From CAZKUN01 sp964555935 (GTDB lineage Bacteria > Armatimonadota > Zipacnadia > Zipacnadales > VGFC01), in assembly GCA_964555935.1 (NCBI GenBank), contig CAZKUN010000259.1, positions 1 through 12,640 of the forward strand: a stretch of DNA of 12,640 nt, written 5' to 3'. Positions 6,301 to 12,295 of the stretch are shown piece by piece; within the stretch, counting starts at the first letter, position 1, and every line of letters begins with the position of its first letter. The translations under genes were made by a program, and so were the position numbers. Under the pieces are notes generated by a model. It was not told where the DNA came from and searched no databases. It was given only the letters and a program-made list of their open reading frames with translations.

Positions 6301-7988
6301 AGCAGAAGATGCGGAAACATCCGATCACCGGCCGGGAGCAGCCCTGGCAGTTTGAGCGTCCGGGACATCACTGCGGAACCATCTCCGCATCGCCCAACGC
6401 GCTCTACTATCGCTCCGGGTCGATCGCCTACTACGACCTGCTCACCGACTATGGCACCAACCACTTTGCCGGGCAGCGGCCGGGGTGTTGGATCAACCTC
6501 GTCCCCGCCAACGGCCTGCTCCTGGCGCCTGAGGCCAGCAGCGGCTGCGTCTGCACGTTCTCGATCCACTGCACGACCGTCTTCGCGCCGCGGCCCATGA
6601 ACAAGGCGTGGGGCGTCTTCAGTTCGCCCGGCGAGAGCAAGCCCGTCAAGCAACTCGCCGTCAACTTCGGCGCGCCCGGGGATCGCCGCGGTCCCGAGGG
6701 ACGGCTCTGGTTTGGATTCCCTCACACCAGCGGTCGCATGCAGACCAAGTTTGACGTCAACGTCTCCTACGTCGCCGGCGGCGCGTACTTCAGCGACCCG
6801 TCGGAGTACTTCGACGTTGAGGGCACGGAAGCGCCGTGGCTCTATGCCTCCGGCGCCAAGGGCGTCATCGCCTGCAGCATCCCGTTGGTCGACGAGGGCG
6901 ACGGCGCGGCGTTGTATGATGTCCGCCTCGCGTTCGCCGCGCCGGCCGACGAAGCCCCCGGAACGCGCGTGTTCGATGTGAAGATCCAGGGCGAGACCGT
7001 CCTCGAGGGCTTTGACGTCGTGGCCGAAGCGGGCGGCACGGGCAAGGCCATCGAGCGCGACTTCACTGGGATACGCGTTGACAAGGACCTCGACATCGAG
7101 TTCGATCCTGTCGCCGAGACGCCTACGGCAGACGACGCCCCGATCGTCAACGCGATTGCCGTCAATCGCACCGAAGTCCTGACGGTTGGGCTGGCCGTGC
7201 CTGAGTTCATGATCAGCGATCTCGACAACGAGGTCACCTCAGACGTCGTGGTCACCAATATGCGCGACTCAGCCTTCTCCGGCGAGCTGCGCGTGACGGC
7301 GCCCGAGGGCTTCTCTGTTGATCCAGGGACAATCGCGGTCAATATCGATGCTGACTCCGAGACCACCGTTCCAGTGACGCTCAAGGTTGAGACCGCCGGC
7401 GAGCCCACCGACTTCAGTCTCTCGGTCGAACTGCTCAAGGGCGATGGCGCTCAGGAGAACACCGGCGAGTCGAGCGTTCGGTACCTTGGCCCGCGCGGTC
7501 GAGTGACGCTCAACCCGATCCAGGACACCTACGGCAGCCACGGGCAGCCCGGGAACAACTACGGGCACAACGCGACGTTGCTCGTCGATGGCGGCAACTC
7601 GAAGTTCGGCGACGAGAGCCACAACATCGCCTACCTGAAGTTCGCCTACGACATTCCGGGCAAGTCCGTCTTCGTCAAGTTCCGCATCCGCACCACGCCC
7701 ACCGGCCATAGCCAGAGCGGAGACTCCGGAACCATCCACATCGTGCCGAACGAGTGGGACGAATACGCGCTCAAGTACACGGGTCGACCCGAGCCTGGGA
7801 CGCAGATCGGCAAGCTTGGCGCGGTCGGCAATGATGTCTGGGAGGAGCGCGATCTCGAGATCGAGCTATCCGGCCAGGGCGAGCTGTCTATCGTCCTCGA
7901 GCCGACCGGCAACGATGGCGCGACCTATCACGCCCGCGAGACCGCCGCCTTCGCGCCGGAACTCGTCATCGAATACGAACCGGAGTAG
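3330..7988 (+). CDS. Giant exported PQQ-propeller / methyltransferase-like / malectin-like / DNRLRE protein
   Basis: A 1552-residue multidomain protein. Residues 1-26 are a signal peptide (KLNVARLAAIIAILCFAAVP, cleavage near WA|DW). Residues 27-460 form a first quinoprotein-like beta-propeller, shown by repeats such as DGETGAEVWS (111), DGKDGSEVWR (151), NAEDGSLVWK (211) and DGKSGESLWG (420). Residues ~475-648 read as a class I methyltransferase fold: LVLGSGQGRLAHEL (503), IYCADPD (524), LPYASYFANLIVSD (561) and EALRCLKPVGGAV (588). A second propeller follows at 655-1090 (DAYNGVQYWR 719, DTGSGDLKW 816, DAGTGEVIW 893, DAEDGSLLW 953). Then come a malectin/NPCBM-like beta domain (~1107-1280), an Ig-like NEW3-type domain (~1284-1370) and a DNRLRE-type domain (~1390-1550; DTYGSHGQPGNNYG, AYLKF). 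Charged helical segments interrupt both propellers (346-388, 851-882). AGGAG lies seven bases before the ATG. Such propellers are usually structural and need not bind PQQ. The function is unknown; a surface or periplasmic binding scaffold is my guess. Confidence 0.85.
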   Translation: MTKLNVARLAAIIAILCFAAVPPLWADWPSYQHDMARSGVTTETLELPLAEKWTFIGNGPAIPAWQDPQDVAIEGNIEEPRVRFDAAYHAAMADGLVYFGTSCDNKIYCIDGETGAEVWSVMTGGPVRLAPTLSGGRVYVGSDDGIIYCLDGKDGSEVWRFYAAPTPEKVLARGKMTNLHPPRTGVLVDDGVAYFGAGIFPGERVYLYAVNAEDGSLVWKNDTISDGGAGQNGFSPQGYMLATNDTLYVPSGRATPAAFNRATGKFIHQRSYSWRSVGQVGGTYALLAGDHLFTGTGQVIGYDAKSGNIGFAWFKGRRLVVTQDTSYMLGAGGLKALNRVEYPTLSNQQRDVAARRKAIEAAKAEDMDDQLEKLKEEEDTLNEALEACSLWNLDQEEFATMIVAGELVIAGGNGNVVVVDGKSGESLWGAAIEGNAEGLAVSDGRLVVSTDAGTVHCFGTGAATANEVGAADGAEIDDELTAVYADAAQDIVDQTGVEEGFCLVLGSGQGRLAHELSKITDLQIYCADPDADDVASARDYLLNAGIYGTRVTVDQTDLDSLPYASYFANLIVSDDALVAGDLSAASSEALRCLKPVGGAVCIGQPAGAKGAVKALKQKPLRDWMDELGEENVKVTTDDGIWAMAVRGSLEGAGSWTHQYGDAGNTASTTDTFVRAPLGVLWYGEPGPADAVNRHVGTAAPLSIDGRVFYQGEYEIICFDAYNGVQYWRREIPGARRTGMVRETSNLACDGDSLYLAAGSQCLRLDAFTGETTMTYELPPSQGGGNPTWAYVALVDDTLYGSVAVRGQESTSVFAVDTGSGDLKWVYLGSKIRNNTISIDGGRVFFADNSASSEDRQKALAAEIKELMDAEGIEASAAEEKLTGVDVRLAIALDAGTGEVIWQHPLDLTDAGGAVLSCIAARGTVVFCGSHWNGHFWPQFLGGEYGSRRATVLDAEDGSLLWTKAIGYRIRPLVLEDMLIAEPWGFDLRTGKQKMRKHPITGREQPWQFERPGHHCGTISASPNALYYRSGSIAYYDLLTDYGTNHFAGQRPGCWINLVPANGLLLAPEASSGCVCTFSIHCTTVFAPRPMNKAWGVFSSPGESKPVKQLAVNFGAPGDRRGPEGRLWFGFPHTSGRMQTKFDVNVSYVAGGAYFSDPSEYFDVEGTEAPWLYASGAKGVIACSIPLVDEGDGAALYDVRLAFAAPADEAPGTRVFDVKIQGETVLEGFDVVAEAGGTGKAIERDFTGIRVDKDLDIEFDPVAETPTADDAPIVNAIAVNRTEVLTVGLAVPEFMISDLDNEVTSDVVVTNMRDSAFSGELRVTAPEGFSVDPGTIAVNIDADSETTVPVTLKVETAGEPTDFSLSVELLKGDGAQENTGESSVRYLGPRGRVTLNPIQDTYGSHGQPGNNYGHNATLLVDGGNSKFGDESHNIAYLKFAYDIPGKSVFVKFRIRTTPTGHSQSGDSGTIHIVPNEWDEYALKYTGRPEPGTQIGKLGAVGNDVWEERDLEIELSGQGELSIVLEPTGNDGATYHARETAAFAPELVIEYEPE

Positions 7989-8015
7989 CCGTTCGGCAAC
8001 TATCAGCACAGCGTG

Positions 8016-8048
8016 GCAACGGGGCTCTCGCCCCGTTGCTTCCGTTTT
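8016..8048 (+). terminator. Strong hairpin between the giant gene and the GH29 gene
   Basis: A perfect 10-bp stem, GCAACGGGGC (8016-8025) pairing with GCCCCGTTGC (8030-8039), closes a TCTC loop, 28 bases after the giant gene's stop. The downstream TTCCGTTTT is only a weak T-tract, so it may be a leaky terminator, an mRNA 3'-end stabiliser, or a copy of a dispersed palindromic repeat. Partial termination would lower expression of the GH29 gene relative to the genes before it. Confidence 0.55.
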
Positions 8049-8058
8049 GGGGGCCCCG

Positions 8059-9081
8059 ATGCCAACCGTCCCATCCTATCTCGCCGATTACGCTGACGCC
8101 TACGCCGCCGATCCTCGCGACGCCGCGATGCAGTGGTTTCGCAACGCGAAGTACGGGCTCTTCATGCACTACGGGCTATACTCGCTGCTCGGGCGGCATG
8201 AGTGGGTGCAGTTCCGCGAGGTCATCCCCGTCGCCGAGTACGCGAAGCTCATCGACGACTTCGCCGCTGAGGCCTTTGACGCCGATTACATCTGCGACAT
8301 GGCCGTCGATGCGGGGATGAAGTATGTGAACATCACCACTCGCCACCACGATTGCTTCAGCCTCTTCGCCACCGAGGTCAGCGACTTCAACTCCGTCTCC
8401 GCGCCAAACTGCGGGCGCGACCTCGTCAGCGAACTGGCCGAGGCCTGCGAGGCGCGGAGCCTGGGGCTATGTCTCTACTACTCCCACGGACGCGATTGGA
8501 AGCACCCTCACGCGCCGAACAACGATTGGGGCGGCAGCGCGCGGCCGAAGTACGATCCGCCGGAGCCGAGTTACGCCTACGGCGACGATCACAACCTGCA
8601 GATCTACCTCGACTTCATGACCGCTCAGGTCACCGAGTTGCTCACGCGCTACGGGCCGATCGCCGCCATCTGGCTCGATGGTATCGCCGTCCCGGCATCG
8701 GGCGATCACGAGCAGTTCAGATGCCAGGAGCTGTACGACCTCATCCACGAGCTGCAGCCACAGGTCCTTGTCAGCTACAAGCAGGGGTTGCTCCACACCG
8801 AGGACTTCTACGCGCCCGAGCACAAGGCGGTCGATTCACGCAATCGGACGTGTGAGATTTGCACGACCATGTGCCCTGGTTCATGGGGCTACATGGCCGA
8901 GAAGAAGGGCCAGCACAAGTCCGCCGACGAAGTTTGGGAGACGCTCCGCGAAGCCCAGCAGGCCGGCGCGAACTTGCTCCTCAACACGGGCCCGCTGCCG
9001 GACGGCTCCATCGACCAGCACGACGCCGCCGTCCTCCGCGAGGTCGGCGCGAGGATACGCGACGCGGGGTTTCCAGCGTAG
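8059..9081 (+). CDS. GH29-family alpha-L-fucosidase-like glycoside hydrolase
   Basis: A 340-residue protein with the GH29 catalytic barrel; the family releases alpha-L-fucose from glycans by a retaining mechanism. Family landmarks appear in order: KYGLFMHYGLYS (31-42), KYVNITTRHHDCFSLF (88-103, matching KYxxxTxKHHDGFxLW), GLCLYYSHGRDWKHP (136-150), AAIWLDG (202-208) with D207 as the expected nucleophile, SWGYM (275-279) and GANLLLNTGPLPDGSI (303-318). There is no signal peptide, so it should be cytoplasmic, and no C-terminal beta-sandwich, so it is shorter than many GH29 enzymes. The frame is open upstream to 7816, but that part overlaps the giant gene out of phase and reads as unrelated sequence; ATG 8059 gives the natural start, with only a GGGGG tract as SD. 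The stop codon lies inside a 36-bp palindrome. Substrate specificity is not proven. Confidence 0.83.
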   Translation: MPTVPSYLADYADAYAADPRDAAMQWFRNAKYGLFMHYGLYSLLGRHEWVQFREVIPVAEYAKLIDDFAAEAFDADYICDMAVDAGMKYVNITTRHHDCFSLFATEVSDFNSVSAPNCGRDLVSELAEACEARSLGLCLYYSHGRDWKHPHAPNNDWGGSARPKYDPPEPSYAYGDDHNLQIYLDFMTAQVTELLTRYGPIAAIWLDGIAVPASGDHEQFRCQELYDLIHELQPQVLVSYKQGLLHTEDFYAPEHKAVDSRNRTCEICTTMCPGSWGYMAEKKGQHKSADEVWETLREAQQAGANLLLNTGPLPDGSIDQHDAAVLREVGARIRDAGFPA

Positions 9082-9109
9082 GGGCGCAATTCATTGCGCC
9101 CCTACGCTG
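9074..9109. repeat. 36-bp near-perfect palindrome between convergent genes
   Basis: Bases 9074-9090 pair without mismatch with 9093-9109 around a two-base TC centre (17-bp arms; the arm begins CAGCGTAGGGGCGCAAT). It contains the last sense bases and the TAG stop (9079-9081) of the GH29 gene and ends immediately before the TGA stop (9110-9112) of the GH50 gene on the other strand. There is no T-tract. It could serve as a bidirectional transcription terminator for the two converging genes, or be an inserted REP/MITE-like dispersed palindrome. Confidence 0.75.
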
Positions 9110-11131
9110 TCACTGTGCTGCTCTCACCTCATACACCTCGCGATTCGCCTCCGTCGCTTGCCTGACCAGCTCCGGGTAGGGCACGTCGGCAATCGTCACG
9201 AAGCCGATGTTGTAGTTCTCTCCATCGAATCTCCCCGTCAGTGGCTCATCGATGTACTGAAACCAATGCGCGCCGACGCACCACGGTTGCTGCGCGGCCG
9301 TCCGCACGTACTCCGCGTAATGCTGACCTCGATCCTCCTGGCTCGGCACGGGCACGAGCCCCCCGTGGAACATCCCCCGATCGAGCGCGCCGAAGTGGAA
9401 CTCGCCGATGATGACCGGCAGGTCGATATGCGTGAAGTTCTCAGCGTAGACCAACAGATTCTCGGCCTTCCCGTAGATGTTGAATGACAACACGTCGCAG
9501 TGCTCGGCGGCCGCCTCCAGCACCTCGGGCGTCGCCACCGCGAAGCGTGGCCCCAGGTAGAGCTGGTCTGGCGCGTGCCTCCCCATGAGCCCCGCCACAG
9601 TGCTGAAATACCGCTCCGCGTAATCGCTCACCAGCATCGACAGATCGGGCTGCGCCCTGGCCATGTCTGGGATGTCGACCGGCTCATCGCGAAACGCCGG
9701 CCATGACTCGATGCTCGTACCCCACGCCTCATTCAGCTTCTCGATGGTCCTGTACTCCTTCATCATCCACCGCGTGAACACTTGCTTCACAGCCCGCTCC
9801 CCCGTGAGTTGCAGGGCATTGACCGCGATCGGGTAACGCGCGTCTCCCTCCCAATGCCCCCATGGCAGTTCGTTGTCGACGAAGTACCCGATGCAGTATG
9901 GATCCTGCCCGAAGGTGTCCGTCGCGCCGGTGATGTTCTTCGTGGCGACGCTCGCGAACTCCCGGTCGTACACGTCGGGGATCTCCCGCCACGCGCCCTG
10001 GAAACTCGGTCCGCCACCCGTGTGGATCGGCGCCGTGTAGGGGATGCGCAGATCGCGGTACTGGTCCCAGTCCGCCCAATTCCCGACCGTGTTGAAGCCC
10101 CATGTCTTCAGCCGCTGTCGCGTATTCTGAACGTGCTGCGCGTAGAAGTCCTCGCCGTACTTCCGGTGCAGATTCATCTTGTAGAAATCGATGTCCTCCG
10201 TGCCCTCGCCACCGTACTTGCTCAGCGGGTCATCTGCCTCCGGGAGGTAGGTGAAGAGGTCCTCTCGCCCCTTGATCGGCCCCCATTGGCTCGATCCCAC
10301 GCAGTCCATTCCTGTCGACCAGAAGAGATGCCCAGTCGGCGTCACCAGCCACCACTTGCCGTCGACCTTCTCCGTGCGGAACCAACCCGTCGCCTCCAGC
10401 GTCGGGCCTGTCGCCCAGCCGCCGTATTCATCGCGATCTTCCGGACCGAGGGCGCCTGCCGGCTCGTCCGCCTCGAGGTCCGCCTCGTCGTGGATCTTCC
10501 CCGGCCAGTCCGCCTCCGTGTATTGGCCGAAGCGGTCGACGATTCTGTCGAAGGTCGCGGCTGTTGCCAGCCGCACGTTGTCGATGTACAGCACGTGCTC
10601 AACCGCGGGTAGAGCGAGGTAGAATTGGAACCGGATGATGTGGGATTTGTCGATCTCGCCGCTGCTGAGTGAGGCGTTCACATCGCCGGTGGCCGAGGGT
10701 GGACCGGAGCGCATGAACAGCTCTTCCTCGGGGATCGAGAGACATGCCGTCACTGTCTCGCCGGGTGGCACGGCTACGCCCGTCTGACGCGAGTGGACGC
10801 GGCCATCGCCCTCCGCCGCGTCGTCGATCCGCATGTTGATGACGATCGAGTCGTCCTCGGGATTGTGCATGTCGAACACGATCGCCCCGTAGCTCGACCA
10901 ATCCGCCTGCTCATACGCCTTGCCGGCCTCGAGCATCACCTGCGGCCAGTCCGTCACGCCGAACCGGACCTTGAGCGCCCACTCGCCGTCGGTGGCGTGC
11001 TCGCGGACGCGCTCCACCTCGGCGTCGCTGGGCTTCAGCCGCGCGACGATGTCCTCGTCCTCGAACGAGTTGAGAAGCACCGGCTGTCCTATGGCCCCAC
11101 ACGCGGCTATCGCCGCCAATGCAATCAGCAT
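9110..11131 (-). CDS. GH50 beta-agarase-family glycoside hydrolase, exported
   Basis: A 673-residue enzyme of the family that cleaves beta-1,4 links in agarose-type galactans by a retaining mechanism. Residues 18-190 form the N-terminal CBM-like beta domain typical of GH50 (LLNSFEDEDIV; SYGAIVFDMHNPEDDSIVIN). The catalytic barrel spans about 245-673, with FVDNELPWGHW (417-427), giving E421 as probable acid/base, and VIIGEFHFGALDRGMFHGGL (573-592), giving E577 as probable nucleophile, then HWFQYIDEPLTGRFDGENYN (622-641). The N-terminus MLIALAAIAACGAIG is a short signal-like segment; I-A-A-C at 8-11 resembles a lipobox, so it may be a lipoprotein, though it lacks the usual Lys/Arg. No upstream start is possible because an in-frame TGA lies just before. 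GAGGG stands six bases upstream. It is the last gene of the minus-strand operon, 20 bases after the M14-type gene. Exact substrate (agarose, porphyran, other) is open. Confidence 0.82.
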   Translation of the reverse strand: MLIALAAIAACGAIGQPVLLNSFEDEDIVARLKPSDAEVERVREHATDGEWALKVRFGVTDWPQVMLEAGKAYEQADWSSYGAIVFDMHNPEDDSIVINMRIDDAAEGDGRVHSRQTGVAVPPGETVTACLSIPEEELFMRSGPPSATGDVNASLSSGEIDKSHIIRFQFYLALPAVEHVLYIDNVRLATAATFDRIVDRFGQYTEADWPGKIHDEADLEADEPAGALGPEDRDEYGGWATGPTLEATGWFRTEKVDGKWWLVTPTGHLFWSTGMDCVGSSQWGPIKGREDLFTYLPEADDPLSKYGGEGTEDIDFYKMNLHRKYGEDFYAQHVQNTRQRLKTWGFNTVGNWADWDQYRDLRIPYTAPIHTGGGPSFQGAWREIPDVYDREFASVATKNITGATDTFGQDPYCIGYFVDNELPWGHWEGDARYPIAVNALQLTGERAVKQVFTRWMMKEYRTIEKLNEAWGTSIESWPAFRDEPVDIPDMARAQPDLSMLVSDYAERYFSTVAGLMGRHAPDQLYLGPRFAVATPEVLEAAAEHCDVLSFNIYGKAENLLVYAENFTHIDLPVIIGEFHFGALDRGMFHGGLVPVPSQEDRGQHYAEYVRTAAQQPWCVGAHWFQYIDEPLTGRFDGENYNIGFVTIADVPYPELVRQATEANREVYEVRAAQ

Positions 11132-11137
11132 CTGATA

Positions 11138-11142
11138 CCCTC
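11138..11142 (-). promoter_or_regulatory. Ribosome-binding site of the GH50 gene
   Basis: GAGGG on the minus strand, six bases before the ATG at 11131, within the 20-base gap after the upstream gene's TAA. Confidence 0.6.
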
Positions 11143-11151
11143 AGTCTGGCG

Positions 11152-12267
11152 TTACTTGCTCTTCGCGTCCAGCGTCCACCGGATCATCGCCTCGTACAGC
11201 CCAAGCTGGATGTCGAGAATCTGCTCCTGGCTCATGTTGCATGCATTCTCATCCGCCAACCCATGCGGGCACTCGAAGGTGAACGCCGCCGCGCCGCTGA
11301 CGTGGTACATCGCGCTCGTGAGGTTGAACGGGGCCGGGTTCTCGCCACCCTCTGTGTCGACGCTGAACAGTCCGCCGTGCGGCAGGTCTCGCTCCTCCAT
11401 CAGCGTGTTGTACGTCGCTGAGAACTCGCGCAACTCCTCCTGGATCTCCGTCGTCACGTACGACGGTCGCAGCACCACCGGGGCGTTCGAATGCGAGTGC
11501 AGCGACACGGCCATGTCCGGGCCCTCATCCATCGCCACCCTCAGGATCGCCGGCGCCTCGGGACCCATCGGCGCCATGAACTCATCGTGCATCGGGTTGA
11601 TGCCCGCATCGTTGAAGTACGCGCCCAGGAAGCCGACGTTGTCGCCCACCATCGGGTGCTGTCGCTTGCAGCCCGGCCAGTCGCAGAAGCTGTCGTCCGT
11701 ATACGTGCCCTGCCCCCAGAACCGCACGTCGTCGAGCCCCATTCCCTGCAGCGACTTCGGCTCAAACCGCGCGATGCCGTCTGGGTTCCCGGCGGGGATG
11801 ATCAGCAACCGACACTTCTTCCCCAGTTGCCTCAGCGTCGCCTGGCGTTTGCCTCGCAGGTCCTCGCCCGTCTCCATCACGCTGATCAGATTCGCCAACC
11901 CCGTCAACGCCTCGGTCTCCTGCCCGTGTACCGGGCCGACGAATAGGATGACAGGTTTCTCCCGCGCGGCCTTGTCCATGTACGCTTCCGGCTCGCGGGC
12001 GCCAATCGCGGAGTTGAAGTTGCCAACGTGCTGGACTTCCTCGCGCTCGCCGTAGGTCACCATGACCATCGGCCTGCGGCCCGGAGTCGCGCAGAGCGTT
12101 GTGACCTCGCCCTTTTCGACTTCCTGAATAACCTCGCTCAGCCGGTCCATATCCCCAACCCAGAAGCTCTCAATCGGCCGGTCTGGAATCCTGGCCTTCG
12201 CTTCCTCGTACGTCATGCCCGTTCCGGCGGCAACCACCGCCACCGGCAGTAATGGCGCAATAATCAT
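11152..12267 (-). CDS. M14-type zinc carboxypeptidase-like protein, probably exported
   Basis: A 371-residue protein with the M14 metallopeptidase signature set, numbered from this start: VGPVHGQETEAL (110-121) with zinc ligands H114 and E117, IPAGNPDG (157-164), MAVSLHSHSN (252-261) with zinc ligand H257, and AFTFECPHGL (328-337) with E332 in the catalytic-acid position. The family removes C-terminal residues from peptides or deacylates related amides; the substrate is not evident. The first ~105 residues are a separate N-terminal region I cannot assign. The start is set by AGGAGG eight bases upstream; the N-terminus MIIAPLLPVAVVAAG then reads as a weak signal peptide without basic residues. 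An ATG at 12315 would add 16 hydrophilic residues and overlap the upstream gene by 20 bases, so I reject it. A CX4C pair (C195, C200) followed by H204 sits in an insertion. It is the middle gene of the operon. Confidence 0.72.
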   Translation of the reverse strand: MIIAPLLPVAVVAAGTGMTYEEAKARIPDRPIESFWVGDMDRLSEVIQEVEKGEVTTLCATPGRRPMVMVTYGEREEVQHVGNFNSAIGAREPEAYMDKAAREKPVILFVGPVHGQETEALTGLANLISVMETGEDLRGKRQATLRQLGKKCRLLIIPAGNPDGIARFEPKSLQGMGLDDVRFWGQGTYTDDSFCDWPGCKRQHPMVGDNVGFLGAYFNDAGINPMHDEFMAPMGPEAPAILRVAMDEGPDMAVSLHSHSNAPVVLRPSYVTTEIQEELREFSATYNTLMEERDLPHGGLFSVDTEGGENPAPFNLTSAMYHVSGAAAFTFECPHGLADENACNMSQEQILDIQLGLYEAMIRWTLDAKSK

Positions 12268-12275
12268 CAATCGAT

Positions 12276-12281
12276 CCTCCT
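12276..12281 (-). promoter_or_regulatory. Ribosome-binding site fixing the start of the M14-type gene
   Basis: A perfect AGGAGG on the minus strand, eight bases before the ATG at 12267. It argues for that ATG over the in-frame ATG at 12315. Confidence 0.75.
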
Positions 12282-12295
12282 GGTCATTGCCGTCG

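Noticed and set aside
7816..8058. N-terminal extension of the GH29 frame upstream of 8059
   Set aside because: It overlaps the giant gene out of phase, reads as Ser/Arg/Pro-rich noise, and the GH29 fold starts after 8059.
10793..12055. Plus-strand open frame of 420 codons across the GH50/M14 region
   Set aside because: It spans two real minus-strand genes and their junction; its translation is low-complexity Arg/Ser/Pro-rich sequence without a motif.
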